The notes under the pieces: generated by a model
Told to the model about the DNA's origin: nothing
Database searches by the model: none
The model's input: only the letters and a program-made list of their open reading frames with translations
Source: a bacterium
Lineage (GTDB): Bacteria > Zixibacteria > MSB-5A5 > GN15 > FEB-12
Direction of reading: 5' to 3'
Assembly: GCA_020444475.1 (NCBI GenBank)
Contig: JAHLKV010000001.1
Span: 744,001-808,000 of the forward strand
Length of the DNA stretch: 64,000 nt
Shown here: piece by piece, positions 7,576 to 15,856 of the stretch
Layout of the letters: every line of letters begins with the position of its first letter
Numbering within the stretch: position 1 is the first letter of the stretch
Program-made: the position numbers and the translations under genes

Positions 7576-8592
7576 TTAGTCCCGCCAGCCGACGAGGTAA
7601 CTCGACATCCGCCAGTAGCCGTAATGATCGGTGGAATCTTTCGGACGAACGTCCTCGACCATAAATCGCAGCAAGTGCTCTCCAGGCGTGAGATGGTCGG
7701 TCAGGTCGAGCTCGAGCGGCAGGACGGCATCACCCGGGCACCAACCGCTGCGGTCGAAGTCAGATGACCAGTAGCCGTCGGACCAGCGACGGGTGTACGG
7801 ATTGACGGGACGGAAACCCCGGCAGTCGTCCCGCCACGGGCGAAAGCGGTGGACAACCACGTCGTCAACCGAAATCACGTTGTCTTTGGTCACAAACTCG
7901 TCGGCGTCGCGCCCGTCGGTGCAATGGCCCGACACGAAGTACTTCAAGACCACGCGCGACAGATCAGCGGGGATCTCCACCGTCACCTCTTCCCCACCGA
8001 CCAATTCCCGCTCGTGATCGAACGACGCCACGTACATAGCGCCTGCCGCCCAGTCTGCAGGATCGATTGTGCTGTCGGGTGTGAAATCTATGCTGAAATC
8101 CACCTTCCAGGCGGGTGTTACCCACGTATCAACGAACGCCTTGATCGTCCGCGAGCCGACCAGCAGCGGCGCAAGGTCGGTGATGTCGACCTCGTGTGAC
8201 GTCTCACCCCCATAAGAAGTAATGAACTTGACCAGTTGGATATCGGCTTGTCCTTCGATAGCCAGACGAACGTCCCCGGCCCGGTCCCACTTGTCAAAAA
8301 CGGTGATTTCGTCTTTCGGGATCGGTTTGATCCGAAGTCGGGCGGTGAGACGTCCCGCAAACCGCTCCGCAGGAAACTCCACCTGGCGCTCGATCACGCG
8401 GCCGTTGTCCTCGGACGTCACACCATTGGTGTCATACTTCGATGGGTGCTCGATACTGAAATGAATGACATTATCGACGAAAACGCTCACGCTGAAGGCA
8501 TCCGACGCGGCGCTATCGCCGGCCATAACCGCTCCGTGAGTGATCAGGAGCAGGAAAAGGGCGACCGGTAGGGTCGATGTAGCACGAGTCAC
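7576..8592 (-). CDS. Secreted PNGase F-related protein
   Basis: 338 aa from a GTG at 8592, chosen because AAGGAG lies 8 nt upstream and a signal peptide follows directly (VALFLLLITHGAVMA). The mature protein resembles peptide-N-glycosidase F-type proteins. It has RLTARLRIKPIPKDE, a KWDRAGDVRL strand pair, the VDITDLAPLLVGSRTIKAFVDTW block, and a second jelly-roll half with GHCTDGRDADEFV, PWRDDCRGFRPVNPYTRRW and HYGYWRMSSYLVGW. PNGase F removes N-glycans from proteins. Whether the active-site acids are kept cannot be judged by eye, so it may be a binding or glycan-handling relative. It follows a strong terminator, so it is probably a separate transcript. Confidence 0.6.
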   Translation of the reverse strand: MTRATSTLPVALFLLLITHGAVMAGDSAASDAFSVSVFVDNVIHFSIEHPSKYDTNGVTSEDNGRVIERQVEFPAERFAGRLTARLRIKPIPKDEITVFDKWDRAGDVRLAIEGQADIQLVKFITSYGGETSHEVDITDLAPLLVGSRTIKAFVDTWVTPAWKVDFSIDFTPDSTIDPADWAAGAMYVASFDHERELVGGEEVTVEIPADLSRVVLKYFVSGHCTDGRDADEFVTKDNVISVDDVVVHRFRPWRDDCRGFRPVNPYTRRWSDGYWSSDFDRSGWCPGDAVLPLELDLTDHLTPGEHLLRFMVEDVRPKDSTDHYGYWRMSSYLVGWRD

Positions 8593-8663
8593 GATTCTGG
8601 CTCCTTGAGAATGTATGGATATAGTGCATCCAAGAAGGAGCAGAATCATCGCACGATCAAGTG

Positions 8664-8702
8664 AAAAGACAGGGCGGATCATCGGCTGACACCCGCCCTG
8701 TC
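8664..8702 (-). terminator. Intrinsic terminator after the OmpA-CsgG gene
   Basis: A perfect 10-bp stem, GACAGGGCGG with CCGCCCTGTC, has a 15-nt loop. On the minus strand it is followed by TTTT, the correct orientation to end transcription from the gene stopping at 8724. Confidence 0.6.
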
Positions 8703-8723
8703 GCTCACACACACCGGAGACTT

Positions 8724-10541
8724 CTACAGCTTAACCAGCTCCACTCGCCGGTTGTTGGCTCTGCCTTCGGAGGAACTGTTGGTATCGATCGGTTTCGACT
8801 CCCCGTATCCCTTGCATTCCAGCCGATCGGCGGCAATCCCGTAGTTGGCGACCAGGTACTGCCGTACTGATTCGGCTCGGTTCTGCGAAAGCGTCATGTT
8901 GTAATCATCGGCGCCGTCACTGTCAGTGTGACCATCGATACAGAGACGCAGCGTCGGGTCTTCGTTCAACAACTCTCCAATGTCTTTCAGCGTCCGATAT
9001 GACTCTCCCTTGATCGTTGCGGATCCGGGATCAAACAGAATGCCGTGGGTGACGATACGTCCGTTTTCGACCAACTGGTCACGCATGCTCTTGCCCCCCT
9101 CGGCGAACCGGAAATGCCGCATCAGGGTCGGGTTTTCCGGATCGTTGTAAGGACGATGATGCAGTTGGAAGCCGACCGGATTGAAACCTTCAATGTTCGG
9201 CACATTCGCCACACGCTCCTGATCGACATACATTTTTACTGAGCGATCAGTCGCCATTACCCGAAGGGTGTGAACGCCCTTCGTCAGTCGTTCCGTGAGA
9301 GGTTTGTCCGCGTAGGTCTTGCCTTTCAGAGCGAGCCAGGTGCTTTGTCCACTGTATACACCACACTCCCCGATCACTCGCCCGCCGTCGTCAACCCACT
9401 GAATGTAGAAGTAGTTGCCGGACTTATCGGGGCCGTTATCGTAAAACTCCTGCTCAACTGTGTACTTCGGCGGTAAAGGCGCATCCGGTATGTTCGGCCG
9501 TATCGTACCGTTATCGGTCGCCATTATCCAGAAGTCCGGGCCGAGCTTCACGATTTCATAGACCCCCCGCACGAGCTTCCAGCGGAACGGAAATTCGCCG
9601 ACCTCCTCGTTGGCCAGATCATCGTAGAAGATAACCTTGTCGCCCGGCACGAAATCATACTTCGTGTAGAGCGTCATATCCTCGGCCACCGGAGCAGCCG
9701 GGGGCTCGGCCTGAGAAGTCGCCGCCGACGTGGCTGGTGTTGCCGCGGCCGATGCAGTCGCGCCGGCCTGTGCGGGCGGAGTCGCCGGGGCGGTCTCACC
9801 ACCGTAGTGCTGCGTGTACTGCCCCTGCCCGGTATACCGATAGTACTCCTCAGGGACTTCCTCGGAAACGAGTGTGACTGTCTTGGTCAGGGCTGCGCGG
9901 ACCGCATCCTCCATCGGCTCGTTGGCGTAGACGCCGAGAGCACCGTCGAGGGAAACATCTTCGGTCCACGTGCTGCCGGACAAATCGGTCGCCCACTGCT
10001 TGCTCTCCGCCTTGATGGTCTTGGCCTTGAGAACACGACGGGTGCGGATGTCAATCAGCTTGATGTCGAGTGCGATCTTGGCCTTTTTCGTACTCACACC
10101 GACGTTACCGAGCGCTTTCTTGGTCAGCCCCCCCAGTCCTCCTCCGCCGCCGCCGGCGTCGGGTTCGAACGATGTGACCGCGCCGGTGATAAGCAGATCG
10201 GCTCCCTCCATCAAGCCGGCCTCGGGGCCTTTCCCCTGTTCGACATAGCCGGACTGCGCCAGATTGATCTCGTCGGCCAGCTCACCCACTTCCTCCTGAC
10301 TGGCCAGCACGATGAATCGCCCGGTGTTTACAAGACTGGTCGAGAGCATCTCACCCACGGCAGCCGCCATGTCCGGCGAGCAGTCGCCGGCCTTGCTCTT
10401 AATGGTTCCTACCGTGATGCGAGCCTTGTTCCCCTGGTAGGTCAGGTTGTCCTCGATGTCCGACGCGACGAGAGGAGTCGAGAACACCACCAGACAGAAC
10501 ACTGCCAGAATTACCGAAACACCAACAATGCCTTTTGTCAT
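8724..10541 (-). CDS. OmpA-family protein with N-terminal CsgG-like domain
   Basis: 605 aa with a signal peptide (cleavage near LVAS). Residues about 30-235 resemble the CsgG/curli-assembly lipoprotein fold: ARITVGTIKSKAGDC, an MLSTSLVNTGRFIVLAS helix, ADLLITGAVTSFEP and AKIALDIKLIDIRTRRVL. An Ala/Pro-rich linker follows (about 250-295), then a beta-rich middle domain (about 300-480). The last 115 residues are an OmpA peptidoglycan-binding domain (ILFDPGSATIKGES, then DGHTDSDGADDYN, then SQNRAESVRQYL, ending NNRRVELVKL). It probably links an outer-membrane or periplasmic assembly to the cell wall. It lies 31 bp after the Ig-like protein gene, in the same operon. Confidence 0.85.
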   Translation of the reverse strand: MTKGIVGVSVILAVFCLVVFSTPLVASDIEDNLTYQGNKARITVGTIKSKAGDCSPDMAAAVGEMLSTSLVNTGRFIVLASQEEVGELADEINLAQSGYVEQGKGPEAGLMEGADLLITGAVTSFEPDAGGGGGGLGGLTKKALGNVGVSTKKAKIALDIKLIDIRTRRVLKAKTIKAESKQWATDLSGSTWTEDVSLDGALGVYANEPMEDAVRAALTKTVTLVSEEVPEEYYRYTGQGQYTQHYGGETAPATPPAQAGATASAAATPATSAATSQAEPPAAPVAEDMTLYTKYDFVPGDKVIFYDDLANEEVGEFPFRWKLVRGVYEIVKLGPDFWIMATDNGTIRPNIPDAPLPPKYTVEQEFYDNGPDKSGNYFYIQWVDDGGRVIGECGVYSGQSTWLALKGKTYADKPLTERLTKGVHTLRVMATDRSVKMYVDQERVANVPNIEGFNPVGFQLHHRPYNDPENPTLMRHFRFAEGGKSMRDQLVENGRIVTHGILFDPGSATIKGESYRTLKDIGELLNEDPTLRLCIDGHTDSDGADDYNMTLSQNRAESVRQYLVANYGIAADRLECKGYGESKPIDTNSSSEGRANNRRVELVKL

Positions 10542-10572
10542 CTTGTTGAGCCTCCTTCCCTCAGCACGCCTG

Positions 10573-12006
10573 TTACTGGGTTCCGCCGGTTTGTATCGTG
10601 ATCATCGCTGTGGCGATATTGTCGTCGCGGAGATCTTCCCGCTCGTTCAGTGTGTGACCATAATCGGCATAGAGTTCGAGTCGGTAGTTACCCGCTTCGA
10701 AGTTCACGTCGATGTCGGACACGATGTACTTGCGCTCATACGAATAGACATCGTACTTCAACGGATTCGCGGTCTGGTACCAGGCGCCGGGGTAAACATC
10801 GCCGAACGCGCCCCCCTCCTGCATGACCACTACCTCTTCGGGCAGCTTGATCAACCGCCAGAAGAGCGGCACGACGACCGGTCCGTACGTGCCCTGGTTC
10901 TTGACGGCGATATCGAACTCCATCCACCGCTCGACGGAGCCGTAGAACATCCAGCCGTCGGTAGTGCGTTTCCTGGTGCGAAAGTTAGCGATCTGACAGC
11001 AGACATCGATCGGCTGTTCCTGATACACCGTAAACGGCTGACTTTCCCCTTTGACACTCCCCTGATACTCACTGACACGCACCGTGTACTTGTTGCGGCC
11101 GAGTCCGACGGAGGCGGGAACCGAATAGGTACAACTGCCTGAGTTGGCGATGTTGGTTGCGATCGGATACTGGTATTGATCTTTCACGAGCGTGACGCTG
11201 ACGTTGCCGTTGATCTTGTTGCTGGCCCACTCGACTGTCTGCGTCGTGCCCGGCTCCCATTCCGTTCCAGCCTCCGGGTTATCCACCCAGATGTAAGGTG
11301 CGAACGAAGTGGGCGCGACATTGCTGCCCGGGGAAGAGATCGCTCCGATCGACATCACCGCCTGATCGAGCAGCTGCGCCTGGGCAGCTGCCGCCTGCGC
11401 GGTGGGCATACTTCCCAGTTCGACCAGCTCCGACGACACGTCTGCTTCAGCCACACTCGGCGTTGTCGACCCGGGCGTCACCTGCCCCTGGACACCACCA
11501 GCGGGCGTGAGTGTCCCGGCAGGTTTGGGCTTGGTGACCGTCGGTGTCGCCGCCGGGGTGAGCGGTTTCAGCTTCTGAGCGGCCGCGGGCGGGGACGACA
11601 CCTCGCCAATGCTGATTGTAGAAGCACTCTCTCCCGCGACTTTGCCGTCGCTCGATACCACGCGCACCTTGTACTGACCGTCACTCAGCGTACGCGGGAC
11701 CGTGTACGAATACGTGCCGTTGTTGAGTGCGCTGGCCGCAACGACGGTCTCTTTCCCGGCGCCGTCGACAAGCACAATCTTCACGTTCCCTCGCACGCCT
11801 TCGCTCTTCCACTCGATCGTGTAGCGCTTGCCGGGGTCCCAGGCAGCTGCCGCCGCCGGCGACGTAACGGTGATACTTCCCGAAGACTGTCCCGGCCTGG
11901 TGAGTTTCACCTGCGCGGGGACAGCCACCGTACAGAATGCCAGAGCGACAAGCACTACCAGTGCAGCCGCGACCATCGACCTGCTCGTGCGTTGGGTGGG
12001 TTCCAC
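10573..12006 (-). CDS. Secreted protein with two Ig-like (Ser/Thr-rich GPI-anchored-type) domains
   Basis: 477 aa from a GTG at 12006 with AAGGAGG 5 nt upstream; upstream in-frame ATGs have no such site. A signal peptide ends near VPAQ. Two copies of a beta-sandwich of the fungal-type Ser-Thr-rich (Kre9/KNH-like) family are visible: ITVTSPAAAAAWDPGKRYTI with SYTVPRTLSDGQYKVRV, and IWVDNPEAGTEWEPGTTQTV with TYSVPASVGLGRNKYTVRV. A Thr/Pro/Ala linker separates them. The C-terminal 150 residues form another beta domain (FDIAVKNQGTYGPVVVPLFWRL, GNYRLELYADYG). A surface or matrix role is likely; the exact function is unknown. Confidence 0.75.
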   Translation of the reverse strand: MEPTQRTSRSMVAAALVVLVALAFCTVAVPAQVKLTRPGQSSGSITVTSPAAAAAWDPGKRYTIEWKSEGVRGNVKIVLVDGAGKETVVAASALNNGTYSYTVPRTLSDGQYKVRVVSSDGKVAGESASTISIGEVSSPPAAAQKLKPLTPAATPTVTKPKPAGTLTPAGGVQGQVTPGSTTPSVAEADVSSELVELGSMPTAQAAAAQAQLLDQAVMSIGAISSPGSNVAPTSFAPYIWVDNPEAGTEWEPGTTQTVEWASNKINGNVSVTLVKDQYQYPIATNIANSGSCTYSVPASVGLGRNKYTVRVSEYQGSVKGESQPFTVYQEQPIDVCCQIANFRTRKRTTDGWMFYGSVERWMEFDIAVKNQGTYGPVVVPLFWRLIKLPEEVVVMQEGGAFGDVYPGAWYQTANPLKYDVYSYERKYIVSDIDVNFEAGNYRLELYADYGHTLNEREDLRDDNIATAMITIQTGGTQ

Positions 12007-12315
12007 AATACCCTCCTTGCCCATTTGCGATAAACCACGGTCGTCGATCGGTCCCCGTCCGAATCCACATCCGCAGAACGTACCACACGACCGACCGAGA
12101 CCGTCGGCCTCGTTCAATCGCACTTTCTATTCTCGACAAAGGATTGGCTCGGCGCAGCTGGCAGGAACGTGACAATCTACAGATGACGGACTGCGCCGAG
12201 TCGCCCGGTGTCTTGCGCGTCTGTCAGGACAATACACTCCGGATAGCGTGCAGTCAATTAAAATAGATAATCTGCCCCACGATTGAATTCCGGATACGAA
12301 TGCAAAGGGATCAGG
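12007..12315. other. Intergenic region upstream of the Ig-like/OmpA operon
   Basis: 309 bp without a supported gene. It separates the end of the cbb3 operon from the Ig-like gene. It contains the promoter at 12229-12257, preceded by an AT-rich block including AAAATAGATAAT (12260-12271). The same 12-mer occurs at 60044-60055. A leader of about 215 nt follows the promoter. Confidence 0.5.
12229..12257 (-). promoter_or_regulatory. Sigma70-type promoter for the Ig-like/OmpA operon
   Basis: The minus strand reads TTGACT (12252-12257), a 17-bp spacer, then TATTGT (12229-12234). An AT-rich stretch directly upstream could act as an UP element. The predicted start is near 12222. Confidence 0.5.
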
Positions 12316-13059
12316 TTACTCGCCCGGATTCTCAATGGTCTGCTCTGCCCCGTGGCAGCAGTCCATAGTGACTTCCTGTTGATCAGTCGTGACGATTTTC
12401 GGACTGATCAGGGGAATACCGAGGGATAGCCCGCGAAGAATGAGCACGGCCGCAAGCACGACCACGCCCACCGGAAGCAGCTTGTAGAGACGTCGCTTGA
12501 CGGCCAGACCTGCAAAATTGCCGAATATAGCCGTAGCCAGCATGACGGGGACGGTCCCGAGTCCAAACATCGCCATGTAGACGGCGCTCTTCAGCGGCGC
12601 CGCAGTAGCCAGCGATCCGGCCAGCGCCACATAGACAAGACCACACGGCAGAAACCCGTTGAGAATCCCAATCCCGAACAACGACGGCACCGAGCTGCGT
12701 TTCTGCAGCGCGCTCCAGAACCGTCGAAAGAGAGCGAGAATCTCACCATGAAGCGGCGCGCCGGTGATGTACTTGCCATATCTCGATGGCAGGAGAACGG
12801 CGAGCAGGAGCAGCACCCCGAGTACGATCGACAGCATCTGCTGGTAGCCGGCCATACTTACCGTGCGTCCCACAAACCCGCAGAGCAATCCCAGAAAGGC
12901 GTACGTGACGACACGCCCGAAATTGTAGGCCAGTCTCCCAATCACCGTCCAGAAAGCCGAACGTCGCCCGCTGGGCAGGGCCAGAACGATCGGTCCACAC
13001 ATGCCGATGCAGTGCAGGCTGCCGGCCAGGCCAATCACCAATGCTGTCCACAGTTCCAC
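12316..13059 (-). CDS. TauE/SafE (UreH/DsbD_2-type) membrane protein of the cbb3 operon
   Basis: 247 aa from a GTG at 13059 with GGAGAGG 7 nt upstream. It is a polytopic membrane protein with about six helices. The N-terminal signature GLAGSLHCIGMCGPIVLALP and a second GFLPCGLVYVALA motif in the middle are typical of the sulfite exporter TauE/SafE-like proteins that accompany ccoGHIS. They are thought to help copper handling or cofactor delivery during oxidase assembly. It is the last gene of the operon. The C-terminal MDCCHGAEQ segment could bind metal. Confidence 0.85.
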   Translation of the reverse strand: MELWTALVIGLAGSLHCIGMCGPIVLALPSGRRSAFWTVIGRLAYNFGRVVTYAFLGLLCGFVGRTVSMAGYQQMLSIVLGVLLLLAVLLPSRYGKYITGAPLHGEILALFRRFWSALQKRSSVPSLFGIGILNGFLPCGLVYVALAGSLATAAPLKSAVYMAMFGLGTVPVMLATAIFGNFAGLAVKRRLYKLLPVGVVVLAAVLILRGLSLGIPLISPKIVTTDQQEVTMDCCHGAEQTIENPGE

Positions 13060-13072
13060 TATGCAACCTCTC

Positions 13073-13537
13073 CTACTCGATGAAGATGACCTTCTCGAGG
13101 TAGTAATCTCGTTCGTTCCAGCGCCAGTCAACCTTCAGGCGCCACATGCCGTGCGCCAGTTCCTGCGTCGGCAGATACTGCTTCGCATCACTGTCTGTCT
13201 GCACCGGCAACGTAACATCGCGGTCGGCATCCGACGGCCGGAACAGCGTTACGGTTCCTGAAACGGTTCCGGCGCTGCTGGCTTCGGGGAATCTCAGAAC
13301 GATCTGATCGACTGCCCGATCGTAGCTGGCCTCGAGCGGGTGCTCCATTGCCTGCGAACGCTTCACTCGATCGATTTGCTGCTGGTATTTCTGACCCTTC
13401 ATGTAGTAGTCCGATTCAACCAGGTCCATACTCTGCACCGAGGCGAACAGCACCATGCCGAGCACGAACAGCACAAACCCGCCGTACAGCGCCCAGATAC
13501 CGATCCCCCAACTCGAGCCGGATTTCTGCTCGGTCAT
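13073..13537 (-). CDS. ccoH: FixH/CcoH cbb3 oxidase assembly protein
   Basis: 154 aa. One N-terminal membrane helix (about residues 12-33) is followed by FASVQSMDLVESDYYMKGQKYQQQIDR, the family signature with the conserved YY. A periplasmic beta domain ends in GMWRLKVDWRWNERDYYLEKVIFIE. CcoH is needed for stable assembly of cbb3 oxidase. Its ATG overlaps the ccoG stop (ATGA type), so translation is coupled. Confidence 0.9.
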   Translation of the reverse strand: MTEQKSGSSWGIGIWALYGGFVLFVLGMVLFASVQSMDLVESDYYMKGQKYQQQIDRVKRSQAMEHPLEASYDRAVDQIVLRFPEASSAGTVSGTVTLFRPSDADRDVTLPVQTDSDAKQYLPTQELAHGMWRLKVDWRWNERDYYLEKVIFIE

Positions 13538-14952
13538 GGCTCACTCCTTTTTCCGGGGCCCATAAACGACGTGCGAATGGTCTCCAACACCTCGCCGTCA
13601 CTCACCACCTCAATCGTGAGCAAGGTCGATTGGCTGAAAATAGCATCGCGAGGCAGATCGACAAAAAAGGCCGACTCGGCGATGCTGTCCGGGGCTACCG
13701 TAATACCGGCGCCAATCATCTGAATGGCCGCCGTCTTCGGAGACACGGCGCGAAGTTCAATCGGGGTCTCTTCGAACGTCTTGTTGACCACTTTGATCGT
13801 ATACAGATTTCTGATGTCACCGTTGTCGGCTTCGGTGTAGAGCGAACCGGGAGTACGCAGCACCGTCGTCTCCACGTCCGAACGGGTCACCATAAGGTAA
13901 GTCACCAGCGACGTCAGCAACACAAAGACAATCGTGTAGATCGCGATACGCCCGGTCAGGCGGAACGTCTGCCCCTTCGCGATAGCGTCCTCGGACGAGT
14001 AGCGGATCAGCCCCTCGGGCAGGCCGACCTTGCGCATGGTGCGATTGCAGGCGTCGATACACGCCGTGCAGTTGACGCACTCCAGTTGGGTGCCGTTGCG
14101 GATGTCTATACCCGTCGGGCAGACTGTAACACAGGCGCCGCATTCGACACAATCGCCGAGACCGGCATCGCGCTCTCCCCGATCCATCGGGGCGCGCGGT
14201 TCCCCGCGCTTGTGATCGTAGGCGACGATTATCGAGTTGGAATCGATCAGAACACCCTGCAGACGGCCATAAGGACAGACCAGCGTGCAGGCCTGCTCGC
14301 GGAACCAGGCGAAAACGAAATAGAATATCAGGCTGAAAGCGACCACCGCCACGAACCCGGCCATGTGCTCGGTCGGCGGGGCGGTGACAATCGGTATCAC
14401 CTGGTCGATACCGATCAGGTACGCCATGAAGGTGTTACCGATCAGGAAGGCGATGCCGAAAAAGATCACGGTCTTGAGCGACTTCTTCAGGATCTTCTCA
14501 CCATTCCACGCCTGTGCGGCGAGCTTGCGCTGACGCGCCGGTCCGCCTTCGATCCAGTATTCAAGCCGCCGGAAAACCATCTCCAGAAAGACGGTTTGAG
14601 GACAGATCCAGCCGCAGAACAAGCGCCCGAAAACCGCCGTGAACAGGACGACGAACACGATGAAGGTGATCAGGCCGAGGACAAAAAGGTGAAAATCCTG
14701 TGGCCAGAAAGCGAGCCCGAAGATGATGAACTTCCGTTCCAGTACGTTCAACAGCAGGAGTGGCTCGCCGTTGATCTTGATGAACGGCGCCCCGAACAGG
14801 AACGCGAGCAGGAAGATCGAGACAATCGTCCGCGCGTTGTAGTGCTTCCCTTTCGGTTTGGCCGGAAAGACCCAGATGCGCTTGCCGGATTTCTCGGCGG
14901 TTGCGATGCTGTCGCGAAAATCCTGCTGCTTGCTGTCGTGCGGCTGGTTCAT
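13534..14952 (-). CDS. ccoG: CcoG/FixG/RdxA polyferredoxin-like membrane protein
   Basis: 472 aa from the ATG at 14952, chosen because the longer frame would run back over ccoP. The N-terminal half has several membrane helices with LFCGWICPQTVFLE and CTLVCPYGRLQG. Two 4Fe-4S clusters are indicated by CVECGACVTVCPTG and CVNCTACIDACN. The C-terminal part is a periplasmic beta domain. In other bacteria CcoG reduces copper for delivery to the cbb3 oxidase. The SD site is weak. Confidence 0.93.
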   Translation of the reverse strand: MNQPHDSKQQDFRDSIATAEKSGKRIWVFPAKPKGKHYNARTIVSIFLLAFLFGAPFIKINGEPLLLLNVLERKFIIFGLAFWPQDFHLFVLGLITFIVFVVLFTAVFGRLFCGWICPQTVFLEMVFRRLEYWIEGGPARQRKLAAQAWNGEKILKKSLKTVIFFGIAFLIGNTFMAYLIGIDQVIPIVTAPPTEHMAGFVAVVAFSLIFYFVFAWFREQACTLVCPYGRLQGVLIDSNSIIVAYDHKRGEPRAPMDRGERDAGLGDCVECGACVTVCPTGIDIRNGTQLECVNCTACIDACNRTMRKVGLPEGLIRYSSEDAIAKGQTFRLTGRIAIYTIVFVLLTSLVTYLMVTRSDVETTVLRTPGSLYTEADNGDIRNLYTIKVVNKTFEETPIELRAVSPKTAAIQMIGAGITVAPDSIAESAFFVDLPRDAIFSQSTLLTIEVVSDGEVLETIRTSFMGPGKRSEP

Positions 14953-14963
14953 CGAATGCCGTC

Positions 14964-15638
14964 TTACTCCGCTACCAGATCGCCCTGCGGCGGCTTCGGA
15001 TTGGGGGGATTCGTGCCCCGCAGCGTCTGGACGAAGCTGGCCACCTCGAGGATTTGATCCGGCTTGAGCTGCCCGCGCCAGGAGATCATCCCCTGTGACG
15101 GCCAACCGTAGATAACGGACTTCGTGATATCCGAAAACGTCCCGCCGTGCAGCCAGTAGTCATCGGCCAGATTCGGGCCGATACCCCCCTGTCCCTGGTT
15201 GCCGTGACACTGCGCGCAGTTTCGAATGTAGATATCCTTGCCGGCGGCGATCCTGGCCGGCTCAGTAAACGCCACATACTCGGTCGTGTCGCTCTCCGGA
15301 GTCATCTCCACATACTGCTCAACCTCGCCGGACTGGTGAAGCAGCCGGAACGGCGTGATCTCCTGACGCGGCGTGAACAGGGGCGAGTGATATTCCGGCA
15401 GGACACCAAGGAAACGCGTGTCGGCGGCCGAGATACGCACGAAATTGGGATCGACCTCGGACATATACTGCTCGTCCTGCGAATAGCCGATACCGGTCAC
15501 GTGGTAGTAGAGCATGTACAGCACGGAGTAGATGATCGTCAGGTAGAACAGCCACAACCACCATTTGGGGAGGTTGTTGTCCAGCTCTTTGATGCCGTCG
15601 TAGTCGTGATCGAGCAGTTCATCGGAATATTCAGCCAT
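14964..15638 (-). CDS. ccoP: cbb3 oxidase subunit III (CcoP), single-heme form
   Basis: 224 aa. The N-terminus shows the CcoP signature HDYDGIKELDNNLPKWWLWLFYLTII with one membrane helix. Only one cytochrome c motif is present (Cys141-Cys144-His145, CAQCH), with a probable axial Met184 in GWPSQGMISW. Typical CcoP has two heme c domains and about 300 residues, so this is a shorter one-heme version. It passes electrons to the CcoNO core. It is 2 bp from ccoQ in the operon. Confidence 0.92.
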   Translation of the reverse strand: MAEYSDELLDHDYDGIKELDNNLPKWWLWLFYLTIIYSVLYMLYYHVTGIGYSQDEQYMSEVDPNFVRISAADTRFLGVLPEYHSPLFTPRQEITPFRLLHQSGEVEQYVEMTPESDTTEYVAFTEPARIAAGKDIYIRNCAQCHGNQGQGGIGPNLADDYWLHGGTFSDITKSVIYGWPSQGMISWRGQLKPDQILEVASFVQTLRGTNPPNPKPPQGDLVAE

Positions 15639-15640
15639 AC

Positions 15641-15844
15641 TTAATCTCTCCCGACTGTATGTGAGCGCTCGGTCGCGGCCGAGGTGCCATCGTCGAGCGG
15701 CAGACTGCTATAGTGTGCGATCTCATCCTTGCGCAAGCGGATTACCCAGATACCGATAAGAACGGCCGCTGCCAGAAAGAGAATCAGGGCGACGATCGGA
15801 TAGCGTTCGACGCCGGCGATAGACTGCAAAACGTCTTTGTACAT
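15641..15844 (-). CDS. ccoQ: CcoQ-like small cbb3 subunit
   Basis: 67 aa with a single hydrophobic helix (residues about 16-36) followed by RLRKDEIAHYSSLPLDD. Length, topology and position between ccoO and ccoP match CcoQ, a small stabilising component of cbb3 oxidases. Sequence conservation in this family is low, so the call rests mostly on context. Confidence 0.8.
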   Translation of the reverse strand: MYKDVLQSIAGVERYPIVALILFLAAAVLIGIWVIRLRKDEIAHYSSLPLDDGTSAATERSHTVGRD

Positions 15845-15856
15845 CGTCGCGCCCCC

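Noticed and set aside
13348-15057. 569-codon plus-strand frame
   Set aside because: Antisense to ccoH and ccoG; very rich in Arg, Asp and Gly as expected for a shadow frame.
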